A stretch of 59,664 nucleotides of DNA. Origin: an uncultured Bacteroidota bacterium (GTDB lineage Bacteria > Bacteroidota > Bacteroidia > Chitinophagales > Chitinophagaceae). Below are positions 45,628-54,134 of the stretch, one piece after another. A program made the position numbers and the translations under genes. The notes below the pieces were generated by a model. That model was not told where the DNA came from. It searched no databases and saw only the letters and a program-made list of their open reading frames with translations. The first letter of the stretch is position 1, and every line of letters starts with the position of its first letter. The stretch is from the NCBI GenBank assembly GCA_903829015.1, contig CAIKOJ010000127.1, positions 1 to 59,664 on the forward strand, read 5' to 3'.

Positions 45628-46770
45628 CTATCCCTTCAGCACTGTTCTGCTGATTACAATGCGCTGAACTTCGCTGGTGCCCTCATAGATCTGAGTGATC
45701 TTAGCATCGCGGAGTAGCCTTTCTACGTGGAATTCTTTTACGTAGCCGTAACCGCCATGTATCTGCACCGCTTCGTTTGTAACGCGCTGTGCAATATCTG
45801 ATGCGAAAAGCTTTGCCATAGATGCAGGCAGGGTATAGTCAAGCCCCTGATCCTTTGCCCATGCTGCTTTGTGCACCAGCAGGCGAGCTGCTTCAATTTC
45901 AGTGGCCATATCAGCCAGCTTGAATGCAATAGCCTGATGGTTAGAGATTTCTGTACCAAACGCTTTACGTTCTTTAGAGTATTTAAGAGCCAACTCGTAT
46001 GCTCCGCTGGCAATACCCAGTGCCTGTGCTGCGATACCAATACGGCCACCGGCAAGTACTTTCATTGCAAACGGAAAACCAAAACCATCTTCACCAATTC
46101 TGTTGGCCTTTGGCACCTTCACATCCTGAAACATGATGCTGTGCGTATCACTGCCTCTGATGCCCAGTTTGTTTTCTTTAGCACCAACAGTTACACCCGG
46201 AGAGTCTTTCTCTATAATGAGCGCATTAATTCCTTTATGTCCTTTCTCTGGATAGGTTTGAGCAATTACCAGATAGTATGAAGCTGAATTACCATTGGTG
46301 ATCCAGTTCTTTGTGCCGTTTACCAAATAATAATCGCCCATATCTTCGGCAGTAGTGCGCTGTGATGTAGCATCGGAACCGGCCTCAGGCTCACTCAGCA
46401 GAAATGCCCCGATTTTTTTACCACTTGCCAGTGGAACCAGGTATTTCTGTTTCTGCTCTTCATTGCCATATTTTTCAAGACCCCAACATACCAGCGAATT
46501 ATTTACACTCATACAAACAGAGACTGAAGCATCGATCTTTGAGATCTCTTCCATAGCCAGCACATAAGAAATGGTATCCATTCCCGATCCGCCGTACTTA
46601 GGGTCTGTCATCATGCCCATGAAACCCAATTCTCCCAGCATAGCTATCTGCTCAGCAGGGAATTTCATTTTTTCGTCGCGCTCGATGACACCCGGAAGTA
46701 GTTCGTTTTTGGCAAAATCGCGTGCTGCCTGGCGCACTGCTATATGTTCTTCTGTAAGTTGAAAGTTCAT
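45628..46770 (-). CDS. Short-chain acyl-CoA dehydrogenase
   Basis: 380 residues from the ATG ending at 46770; a 7-codon upstream extension is not typical of the family. It catalyses the FAD-dependent alpha-beta oxidation of acyl-CoA. The pattern starts MNFQLTEEHIAVRQAARDFA, contains GAFLLSEPEAGSDATSQRTTA, and has the catalytic glutamate E363 in QIYEGTSEVQR. This matches butyryl-CoA-type enzymes by length and order of motifs, though chain-length preference is not readable. It is transcribed alone and is convergent with the acyltransferase gene. Confidence 0.94.
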   Translation of the reverse strand: MNFQLTEEHIAVRQAARDFAKNELLPGVIERDEKMKFPAEQIAMLGELGFMGMMTDPKYGGSGMDTISYVLAMEEISKIDASVSVCMSVNNSLVCWGLEKYGNEEQKQKYLVPLASGKKIGAFLLSEPEAGSDATSQRTTAEDMGDYYLVNGTKNWITNGNSASYYLVIAQTYPEKGHKGINALIIEKDSPGVTVGAKENKLGIRGSDTHSIMFQDVKVPKANRIGEDGFGFPFAMKVLAGGRIGIAAQALGIASGAYELALKYSKERKAFGTEISNHQAIAFKLADMATEIEAARLLVHKAAWAKDQGLDYTLPASMAKLFASDIAQRVTNEAVQIHGGYGYVKEFHVERLLRDAKITQIYEGTSEVQRIVISRTVLKG

Positions 46771-46934
46771 GTATTCGTATAATAGACCCACAAATTACGG
46801 TGAAAAATTGCCAATTTCAAACTGAGTTTTGAAATAATCTATTTAATAGGTTTCTGTTTAATTTTTGAGCGAATTATACCAGGTAATTTTCCACAAAAAG
46901 TCGTTTATATTTCATTCTATTTTAAAGAGTGATT

Positions 46935-47555
46935 TTAAAAGAAAACACCCATATTCAGACTGAAGCAGCGGTTTTTGATGGATCTGTTGGTATTGGGGTC
47001 AACATCGTACAGACCGAGGTCGTAGGTGAAATTAATATTGAAATGATTGAATCTGGTGCCTACATATATGGAAAGTCAATAATCCATATTTTTGAAATCA
47101 TTAGTAGTAGCGGAGCCGGTTTTAAAGTCGGTAGTTTTAGAGCCGCCATACAACAACTGAGCTTTTGAAAAGGCAGTTATGAGCCGGCCGGCATAAGGCC
47201 CGACGCCAAAGTCGAAAGTATTTTTCTTACCTGCGAACGGAACTTTTACTAGTATTGGTACTGACAATTCCAGGTATCCCAGCTTGTTGATGTACTTCAA
47301 AACGCTATCGGTGGAGTTGTTATTTATTGCACCCTTCATGGAATACAACAAAGATGGTTGCAGGCAAATCTTTTTGCCCGGCAAGCGGAAAACAAGACCT
47401 GCGTTATAAGTGAAATTCATTCCGCGTGACTCGTGAGACCCGCTACGTGTAAGCCTGTAGCTTGTTGTGTTCAATCCTACCTGCATGCCTACCTGAGAGA
47501 AAACAGAGACAGACGTCAGTAAGAAAAAAGAAAGCAAGAGCGATAAATGTTTCAT
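46935..47555 (-). pseudogene. PorT-like outer-membrane beta-barrel gene interrupted by an in-frame TGA
   Basis: From the ATG ending at 47555 the frame encodes a signal peptide (MKHLSLLLSFFLLTSVSVFSQ) and barrel strands (QVGLNTTSYRL, NFTYNAGLVFRL, LQPSLLYSMKG, LELSVPILVKV, FDFGVGPYAG). A TGA at 47076-47078 ends it after 159 codons, at NDFKNMDY. Continuing in the same frame gives LSIYVGTRFNHFNINFTYDL, two further strands and a stop at 46935-46937 with a terminal Phe (MGVFF). This is the natural end of an outer-membrane barrel. A glycine codon GGA changed to TGA would explain it. The truncated product would lack the last strands and should not fold. It may be a real pseudogene or a sequencing error. 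Confidence 0.85.
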
Positions 47556-47662
47556 AATTAGTGTTTTGTAATGCATGCAAGTTATCAACATAAATATCCC
47601 GTGGCAATACCACGTTTGGGGTATTTACGAGTTAGGGTACAACAAGAATAGGTTGTAAGAAT

Positions 47663-48292
47663 CTACGTTCCCTGAATAGTTACGTAATTTTCAATCGGCA
47701 GTCTCTTGGCAATAGATCTTGCCAATGTCATTTCATCAGCATATTCCAGTTCGCCGCCGAATGAGATACCACGGGCTATTGTAGTTATTGTTGCCGGCAG
47801 GTCTTTAAGCTGGCGGGCTATGTAATAAACCGTAGTATCACCTTCAATGGTAGGGCTCAGCGCCATGATCACTTCAACCGCTCCCCCGGTTGATTTGACC
47901 CGTTCACGCAGAGAGCCTATCTGCAACTGCTCGGGGCCAATGCCATCGATAGGGGAGAGTATACCTCCCAGCACATGATACAGGCCGCTGTACTGTTGCG
48001 TACTTTCTATAGCTATTACATCCCTGATGGTTTCTACGACGCAGATCTGACCACGGTTGCGACCCGGATTAACACAGATACCGCACACCTCGCTGTCCGA
48101 TACATTGTGGCACTCTTTACAGAATCTGATGCCATGGCGCATACGTGATACAGCGCCTGTAAATTCATCTACTTCCGACTCGTGCATACGCAACAACTGC
48201 AGCACCATACGCAGTGCGGTTTTCTTGCCTATGCCGGGCAACCTCGAAAATTCCCTTACGGCATCTTCTACCAGTTTTGATGAAAATATCAT
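47663..48292 (-). CDS. recR: Recombination mediator RecR
   Basis: 209 residues. RecR, with RecO and RecF, loads RecA at gaps. An N-terminal helix-hairpin-helix (SRLPGIGKKTALRMV) is followed by a C4 zinc motif C58-x-x-C61 and C70-x-x-C73 (CKECHNVSDSEVCGIC) and a TOPRIM domain (ICVVETIRDVIAIE). The length is typical. It is encoded 68 bp downstream of recF on the same strand, so the two probably share an operon. Confidence 0.97.
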   Translation of the reverse strand: MIFSSKLVEDAVREFSRLPGIGKKTALRMVLQLLRMHESEVDEFTGAVSRMRHGIRFCKECHNVSDSEVCGICVNPGRNRGQICVVETIRDVIAIESTQQYSGLYHVLGGILSPIDGIGPEQLQIGSLRERVKSTGGAVEVIMALSPTIEGDTTVYYIARQLKDLPATITTIARGISFGGELEYADEMTLARSIAKRLPIENYVTIQGT

Positions 48293-48360
48293 TACTGCAA
48301 AAATCAGACAAATTTGTGATGGTGGGGTATATTATTTTTCCACTACAATGTAAAGCAGTG

Positions 48361-49434
48361 TTATAAATTGATATAGCCCACATTTGCTCCGGCACCAAAA
48401 GCATCTCGTATGCGGCCTGCATGGGTATCAGTGAGTATTACCTGCCCAAAATCGGGACTGCGGATGATGCGCAGCAGTGCCTCCATACGGTTCTGATCCA
48501 GCTTTTCGAATATATCATCGAGGAGCAGAATAGGCAGATGCCCCTGCACCTTTGTTAGGTAGGCATACTGCGCCAGTTTGAGCGCAAACAGAAAACTTTT
48601 TTTCTGCCCCTGCGATCCGAACTGCCTTAGCTGCAGTCCGTTTACACTGAAATCCCAATCGTCTTTATGTATACCCCTGAGCGTGCGCTGATACCTGAGA
48701 TCGTGCTCCAGATTTTGGGTAAGCCAATCCTTAAGCGGCTTTACCGATAGATCGCTGGTGTAGACCACTTCTATAGGCTCACGCCCGCCGGATAGGCGAT
48801 GGTAAAAATCGTTGAGCAGTGGCAGGAACACCTGCAGAAAAGCGCTGCGCTGCTCATAAATATAAGTGCCATCTGCCGCCATCTGAGCATTATAAAAATC
48901 GAGCTCGGTATTATCTGTTGGCCGGAAAGCCTGTGCCTTGAGCCATGCATTGCGCTGGAGCAGCAAACGCTGGTAGTGTATCAGTTTTTCCAGGTAGATC
49001 TTGTCGGCCTGGCTGAGGATACCATCCATCCATTTGCGGCGCAATTCGCCACCGCCATTGATCAGCTCAGTATCATCTGGTGCTATCATTACCGCCGAAT
49101 AGAGGCCTATATGGTCGGTTATCTTCTCATATTCGGCATCGTTGGCGGTGAGTTCTTTTTTACCTCCCTTCCACTTGGCACTGATCACTTCTTTACGTCC
49201 TTCTCTGGTAAACTCGCCTGTGACCCTGAAGCCATCCATGCCGGTCTGCACGCAGTTTTGCTGGTAGGATGTAAAACAGCTCTTGGTGTAGCAGAGGTAA
49301 TAAACAGCATCGAGCAGGTTGGTTTTGCCACTGCCATTCAGACCCGCAATACAGGTTACCGGCTCCGGAAAATCGAATGAGGCCGAGGCGTAGTTGCGAA
49401 ACTGAAAAAGCGATATTTTATGGATGCTGTTCAA
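48361..49434 (-). CDS. recF: DNA replication/repair protein RecF
   Basis: 357 residues of the SMC-like ATPase RecF. Walker A GLNGSGKTNLL is at about 31-41, with the FRNYASASFDF start typical of the family. The signature FGSQGQKKSFLFALKLAQ and the Walker B PILLLDDIFEKLD follow. RecF binds gapped DNA with RecR and RecO. It is followed by recR on the same strand. Upstream lies the 670-bp gene-free repeat region. A variant -7 box TAACTTCG lies at 49444-49451 (minus), 9 nt before the start. Confidence 0.97.
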   Translation of the reverse strand: MNSIHKISLFQFRNYASASFDFPEPVTCIAGLNGSGKTNLLDAVYYLCYTKSCFTSYQQNCVQTGMDGFRVTGEFTREGRKEVISAKWKGGKKELTANDAEYEKITDHIGLYSAVMIAPDDTELINGGGELRRKWMDGILSQADKIYLEKLIHYQRLLLQRNAWLKAQAFRPTDNTELDFYNAQMAADGTYIYEQRSAFLQVFLPLLNDFYHRLSGGREPIEVVYTSDLSVKPLKDWLTQNLEHDLRYQRTLRGIHKDDWDFSVNGLQLRQFGSQGQKKSFLFALKLAQYAYLTKVQGHLPILLLDDIFEKLDQNRMEALLRIIRSPDFGQVILTDTHAGRIRDAFGAGANVGYINL

Positions 49435-49522
49435 AACTGTGGGCGAAGTTAGGGATGGAAGTCGTAAGTAGTAAGCGACAGTAGATAGTCGTTAGTAGAT
49501 GGTAGATAGTCGCGATTAGATC

Positions 49523-49560
49523 AGGATTTAAGGATTTAAGGATTTGAGGATTTTTAGGAT
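49523..49560 (+). repeat. Tandem GGATTTAA-type repeat
   Basis: About four degenerate copies of a GGATTTAA-like unit in a row (AGGATTTAAGGATTTAAGG, then GGATTTGAGGATTTTTAGG). Confidence 0.7.
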
Positions 49561-49740
49561 GTAGTTTTATAAAATGCCCCAGGTGGGGTAATTATTGTTG
49601 TGTTTTGTCTAAGTCATTGATTTTCAATTAAAATTGTACAAATTGTGGATTGAAATGCCCCATTTATGCCCCAAGTGGGGAATTTTGGTCTGAACCGCGG
49701 ATTAAACTGATTTCACTGATTGTATTATAAAATAGCTAAA

Positions 49741-49775
49741 CACAAAGTTCACAAAGGGCGCACAAAGTTCACAAA
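49741..49775 (+). repeat. CACAAAGTTCACAAA direct repeat
   Basis: Two exact copies of a 15-bp unit, 5 bp apart (49741-49755 and 49761-49775). Confidence 0.85.
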
Positions 49776-49824
49776 ATAATGGCCACATTCAACTTCATGA
49801 AACTTCTGCTTTTCTTCTGGTTTC

Positions 49825-49905
49825 TTCCGGTGCCGGAAATGGCCGGAAGCGTTTAATTAATTGGAAATCAATTAATTGCAAATGAATTTCCGGTTGTGCC
49901 GGAAA
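49825..49905. repeat. Candidate REP-like hairpin pair
   Basis: Two hairpins, TTCCGG-TG-CCGGAA (49825-49838) and TTTCCGG-TTGTG-CCGGAAA (49887-49905), flank about 50 AT-rich bases with two AATTAATTG copies. The design is similar to paired REP or BIME elements, which have not been shown for this sequence. Confidence 0.5.
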
Positions 49906-50105
49906 AAGTCTGTACCCGCAAAACCAGAAGCAACTCCTGAGAAACAGAAACCGAAAAAAACAAACCCGCCTAATTGTAAATATCGGGTGTAGATTGGAAA
50001 TGGCAAAATTGAAAATCTGTGATGGGACGTATGTGGCCTATGATAGGACGGTGGGGGCCAGTGATAGAAAAAAGTTTGCGGTGGGTGGAGGTGATTTGAG
50101 GCTGG

Positions 50106-50975
50106 TCAGTATATCCATCTATCAGTTTCACCAAACACTTCACCTTCTTTTGCCTCTCTTTTTTCTTTCCTCTTTCTGTGTTTTTGTTCGGGTATAATTT
50201 CATCTGTTAAACCACGTTCTACCCAGATTATTTTAGAGCTAAACTGCCGGGATTCGAAGTATTCGTCCCAAGTGTAGGTTGTTGATTTTTCGCCGCGGAA
50301 TGCCTCGTAGTGCGCCAGGTAATTTCTGATATCGGGATAGTGAAGCCAAAACAATGGTTTCAAGACGCCATTAATGTTTGCTACCGGGGCAATAGCAAAA
50401 ATACGTACTACCATCTGGCTGTTTTTCTTGTCAAAGAGCCAGACCTCCTTCAGATAGTAAAACTCTATTTGGTCGGGGTAAATGCAGGAGGATACCAATG
50501 ATGTGTCAGATTTCAGGCTGTCGTTTGAATGCTTAGTGAAGCGATTTATTAAAATGCGTGTGTTTTTTGACAGGCTTGTGGGATCGCATTTTGTAAGTGT
50601 ATCTACATCGTGAATACTTAGCGGGTGGGCAAAAGCAGTATCACCATCGCTATATGCTTTAAACGCTCCTTCTTTTAACCCGCTCATTAAAATATTGGCA
50701 AAGACATTGATTTTGGGCATTGCAGGGTCGTTTCTGAACGGGGCATTATTTCTTTCCAATATTGCTATTTGGCGGCATACCTTTTTTTGCCACAATATAT
50801 CAGCCGAATCTATAGATTCCCAAAGAATAGGTTCGCTTTTTAAAGGTTGGTTCGTGTTCTGGTTTGCATCGTCGCCATTCTTTGATGCACGGGATACAGA
50901 GTCATTGTTACTTTGCGCCAGTATGTTTAGCGACATAAATGATGTGAATGCCATTAAGCAAACCAAGTACTTCAT
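50106..50975 (-). CDS. gldN: Gliding motility / T9SS protein GldN-like
   Basis: 289 residues. A signal peptide (MKYLVCLMAFTSFMSLNILA) precedes a Ser/Asn-rich stretch and the GldN body. Landmarks are WQKKVCRQIAILERNNAPF, NILMSGLKEGAFKAYSDGD, EFYYLKEVWLFDKKNSQMVV and RIFAIAPVANINGVLKPLFW then HYPDIRNYLAHYEAF. GldN (PorN) is a periplasmic part of the type IX secretion trans-envelope complex with GldK, GldL and GldM. Those genes are not nearby, so this is a solitary copy, possibly a second gldN. The C-terminus is extended and highly charged (HRKRKEKREAKEGE). Its upstream and downstream flanks are gene-free. Confidence 0.9.
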   Translation of the reverse strand: MKYLVCLMAFTSFMSLNILAQSNNDSVSRASKNGDDANQNTNQPLKSEPILWESIDSADILWQKKVCRQIAILERNNAPFRNDPAMPKINVFANILMSGLKEGAFKAYSDGDTAFAHPLSIHDVDTLTKCDPTSLSKNTRILINRFTKHSNDSLKSDTSLVSSCIYPDQIEFYYLKEVWLFDKKNSQMVVRIFAIAPVANINGVLKPLFWLHYPDIRNYLAHYEAFRGEKSTTYTWDEYFESRQFSSKIIWVERGLTDEIIPEQKHRKRKEKREAKEGEVFGETDRWIY

Positions 50976-51248
50976 AACACTGTTTCAATTGTAATTTACT
51001 GATTTTTGTGGAATGCAAGGAATTCGCCCAATGCTGCATAGCAGGGAGACGTACTTCTAACACTATATTTTTAATGGACGTAACACTGCAAAACGCCGGA
51101 GGGTATTAATTAGTTAGCGGCATTAAAAGCGATTAAGCTGCTTACCATTGAATGCCTTTGCAAAAGGATTCTTATTTGCAGTTCCAGATAAATATCTGGA
51201 ACAACTGGGGAAGAAGTTTGAGTTTAATAGTTTTCACACAAAATAAAT
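50976..51248. other. Intergenic region with a perfect 10-bp inverted repeat
   Basis: No gene. A perfect inverted repeat, GTTCCAGATA (51181-51190) and TATCTGGAAC (51193-51202), separated by 2 bp, lies here. It has no T-run, so it is not an intrinsic terminator; it could be a protein-binding site or an RNA hairpin. Confidence 0.6.
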
Positions 51249-51275
51249 GAGGCGGCTTCTTTGGGAAGCCGCCTC
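51249..51275 (-). terminator. Intrinsic terminator of clpB
   Basis: Stem GAGGCGGCTTC (51249-51259) / GAAGCCGCCTC (51265-51275), 5-nt loop, followed on the minus strand by an AT-rich tail (ATTTATTTTG). It lies about 19 bp past the clpB stop. Confidence 0.85.
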
Positions 51276-51293
51276 TGCTTTTTATTGTTCTTT

Positions 51294-53918
51294 TTACTTT
51301 ACAGCATTACCATTCATCACTTCGTTTCTCATTACTACTACACCGTCGAACACATCTATGAGTACGGGTTTTGATTTGTCTATTTCGCCGCCTATTATTT
51401 TTTTGCTGAGGAGGTTGATGATGTCTTTCTGAATCACCCTCTTGAGCGGGCGCGCACCGTACTGCGGGTCGAACCCGCGCTGAACGAGGTAATCGAGCGC
51501 ATAGTCTGAGAACTGGAGGTTGATGTTTTGTGCCAGCAGTTGTTTCTGCAATTGCTCGAGCTGTATGCGGATAATGCCCCTGATCTCTTTCTTCATAAGC
51601 GGGTGGAACATGATCACATCATCGATACGGTTCAGGAATTCGGGCCTTAATGTTTGGCGCAATACTTCCATCACCTGCTCTTTGGTAGCGTCTACAACTG
51701 TGTCCAGATCTTTATCGTTGAGTTCGGCAAAGTTCTCCTGTATGATGTGGCTGCCCATGTTGCTGGTCATGATGATGATGGTATTCTTGAAGTTGACCAC
51801 ACGGCCTTTGTTGTCGGTAAGGCGGCCATCGTCGAGTACCTGCAACAGTATGTTGAACACATCGGGATGTGCTTTCTCGATCTCATCGAGCAGTATCACA
51901 GAATACGGTTTGCGGCGCACGGCTTCGGTTAGCTGGCCACCCTCATCGTAACCCACGTATCCCGGAGGGGCGCCTACCAGTCGGCTCACGCTGTGTTTCT
52001 CCTGGTATTCGCTCATGTCTATGCGGGTCATCATGGTCTCATCGTCGAAGAGTATTTCGGCAAGGGCTTTGGCCAGTTCGGTCTTACCTACACCGGTAGT
52101 ACCCAGGAATATGAATGAACCAATTGGCTTGCGGGGATCCTGCAGTCCGGCTCTGCCACGGCGGATAGCATCGGCAACGGCAGTGAGTGCTTCTTCCTGA
52201 CCTACCACACGTTTGTGCAGTTCGTCTTCGAGGTGCAACAGTTTTGTGCGCTCGCTTGTGAGCATACGCTGCACCGGTATGCCTGTTGCCTTGGCTACGT
52301 TTTCGGCTATATCCTCTGCGTCTACTTCTTCTTTGAGCAGGCGCTTGTGCTGGCCATCCATTTCATTGAGCTGCTTGGAGAAATCTTCAATGGTTGCTTC
52401 CTCCTGCTGCACCTTGCCATATCTGATCTCAGCCACACGACCGTAATTACCTTCGCGTTCGGCCTGCTCGGCTTCCAGTTTCAGGTGTTCGATATTGGTT
52501 TTGGCCTTGTTTATCTTATCTACTATTTCTTTTTCCTCGAGCCACTTAGCCTTTAAGGTATCGCGCTGAACAGTAAGTGTAGAGATGTCGTGGTTCAGTT
52601 CTTTCAGTTTGGAGTCATCTTTTTCTCTTTTAATGGCTTCACGTTCTATCTCCAGTTGGCGGATACGGCGCTCCAATTCGTCGAGTTCTTCGGGCATGGA
52701 GTTCAGTTCCAGTTTCAGTTTGGCTGCGCTTTCGTCGATCAGATCAATAGCTTTATCGGGCAAGAAACGATCAGTAATATACCTAGAGGATAACTCGACT
52801 GCTGCGATAATAGCTTCATCTTTGATACGCACCTGATGGTGACTTTCGTAACGGTCTTTCAATCCGCGGAGAATGGAAATAGCATCTTCGGGTGTTGGTT
52901 CGTCTACAAACACCTTCTGGAATCTTCTTTCCAGTGCCTTGTCCTTTTCGAAGTACTTCTGGTATTCGTTGAGCGTAGTGGCACCTATGGCGCGGAGTTC
53001 GCCGCGGGCAAGGGCGGGTTTCAGGATGTTTGCGGCATCCATTGCGCCTTCCATTGCGCCAGCGCCTATGAGCGTGTGTATCTCATCAATAAACATGATC
53101 ACAGAGCCATCGCTGTCGGTGACTTCTTTGATCACGGCTTTCAATCTTTCTTCAAACTCGCCTCTGTATTTGGCACCTGCCATCAGCGCACCCATATCGA
53201 GGGCGAAAATGACTTTTGATTTAAGGTTGTCGGGCACATCACCGTTTATGATACGGTGCGCCAATCCTTCTACTATTGCGGTTTTACCTACACCGGGTTC
53301 GCCGACCAGTATGGGGTTGTTCTTTGACCTACGGCTGAGGATATGCAGTGTGCGCCTGATCTCTTCATCGCGGCCGATAACCGGATCGAGTTTACCGTCG
53401 CGGGCAAGTTCATTCAGGTTGCGGGCGTAGCGCTGCAGTGCATTGTATTGCTGGTCGGAAGTTTGTGAATTTACGGTACTGCCTTTCTTGAGTTCTTTGA
53501 TGGCCGCTACCAGACCCTTTTCGGTAAGGCCGGCATCTTTAAGCAACTTGCCTGTGTCGTCGTTTACCTGCAGCATACCTATGAGCAGGTGCTCGGGTGT
53601 TACGAATTCATCACCGAAGGTTTTGAGAATACCTGCGGTCTTTAGAATAAGGTTGTTGGAGTCGCGGCTGATATTCTGAGCAGGTTCGCCGCCCTGCATT
53701 TTGGGCAGTTTGGCTATCTGCTCTTTCAGCTTGTTTTCAACAAAACTTATATTGACATTGTTCTTTTTGAGCAAATAAGAAATAGGCCCATCATTATCAT
53801 TCAGAAGTGCCTGAAGGAAGTGAGTGGTTTCGATAGTTGGGTTCTGATTATTGAAAGCAAGCTGCTGTGCCTGCTGTACAATTTCCTGTGCCTTGATGGT
53901 AAAGTTGTTCAGGTTCAT
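51294..53918 (-). CDS. clpB: ATP-dependent disaggregase ClpB
   Basis: 874 residues, the usual ClpB length. ClpB is the Hsp104-type AAA+ hexamer that resolubilises aggregated protein with the DnaK system. The N-terminal double repeat is followed by the first nucleotide-binding domain (Walker A GEPGVGKT at 206-213), a long coiled-coil middle domain (about 410-525, SMPEELDELERRIRQLEIE and more), and a second AAA domain with GTTGVGKT near 605-612. The coiled-coil middle domain distinguishes it from ClpA and ClpC. It is transcribed alone. No heat-shock operator was recognised. Confidence 0.97.
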   Translation of the reverse strand: MNLNNFTIKAQEIVQQAQQLAFNNQNPTIETTHFLQALLNDNDGPISYLLKKNNVNISFVENKLKEQIAKLPKMQGGEPAQNISRDSNNLILKTAGILKTFGDEFVTPEHLLIGMLQVNDDTGKLLKDAGLTEKGLVAAIKELKKGSTVNSQTSDQQYNALQRYARNLNELARDGKLDPVIGRDEEIRRTLHILSRRSKNNPILVGEPGVGKTAIVEGLAHRIINGDVPDNLKSKVIFALDMGALMAGAKYRGEFEERLKAVIKEVTDSDGSVIMFIDEIHTLIGAGAMEGAMDAANILKPALARGELRAIGATTLNEYQKYFEKDKALERRFQKVFVDEPTPEDAISILRGLKDRYESHHQVRIKDEAIIAAVELSSRYITDRFLPDKAIDLIDESAAKLKLELNSMPEELDELERRIRQLEIEREAIKREKDDSKLKELNHDISTLTVQRDTLKAKWLEEKEIVDKINKAKTNIEHLKLEAEQAEREGNYGRVAEIRYGKVQQEEATIEDFSKQLNEMDGQHKRLLKEEVDAEDIAENVAKATGIPVQRMLTSERTKLLHLEDELHKRVVGQEEALTAVADAIRRGRAGLQDPRKPIGSFIFLGTTGVGKTELAKALAEILFDDETMMTRIDMSEYQEKHSVSRLVGAPPGYVGYDEGGQLTEAVRRKPYSVILLDEIEKAHPDVFNILLQVLDDGRLTDNKGRVVNFKNTIIIMTSNMGSHIIQENFAELNDKDLDTVVDATKEQVMEVLRQTLRPEFLNRIDDVIMFHPLMKKEIRGIIRIQLEQLQKQLLAQNINLQFSDYALDYLVQRGFDPQYGARPLKRVIQKDIINLLSKKIIGGEIDKSKPVLIDVFDGVVVMRNEVMNGNAVK

Positions 53919-54084
53919 TTTTGTAAGTTTTCAGTTTGTATAACTACACTAAAAAGTGTTCCAAACTAATTATGCGGTAAAAATGGCATATAAATGCGAT
54001 GTTTGAGGACAAAGTGGCTTAAATATTGGAAATCAACTGCTAAAGTAGCAGGTGGATGGTCTGATATATTAGAATGTGCTTAAA

Positions 54085-54123
54085 ATGACCAACAGGCAAC
54101 CGTTACATCCGGTTGCCTGTTGG
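54085..54123 (-). terminator. Intrinsic terminator of hom
   Basis: Perfect 14-bp stem (CCAACAGGCAACCG at 54089-54102 with 54110-54123) and a short T-run on the minus strand. It is 12 bp beyond the hom stop codon. Confidence 0.88.
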
Positions 54124-54134
54124 CTGTTAAATAT

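Larger units (their letters stand above)
49435..50105. other. Gene-free patchwork of short repeats
   Basis: About 670 bp between recF and gldN. No convincing gene is present; the short open frame at 49994-50197 does not look coding. The region includes TAGTA and GTAGATAG strings (49458-49510), a tandem GGATTTAA-type run (49523-49560), and a pair of TGCCCCAxGTGGGG palindromic copies (49575-49593 and 49667-49685). It also holds a CACAAAGTTCACAAA direct repeat (49741-49755 and 49761-49775) and a pair of TTCCGG/CCGGAA hairpins (49825-49905). Confidence 0.7.

Noticed and set aside
49994-50197. 67-codon plus-strand frame in the repeat region
   Set aside because: Overlaps the 3' end of gldN, has no recognisable motif and starts in repeat-rich DNA.
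51520-51951. 143-codon plus-strand frame
   Set aside because: Antisense to clpB, Ser-rich and without any motif.
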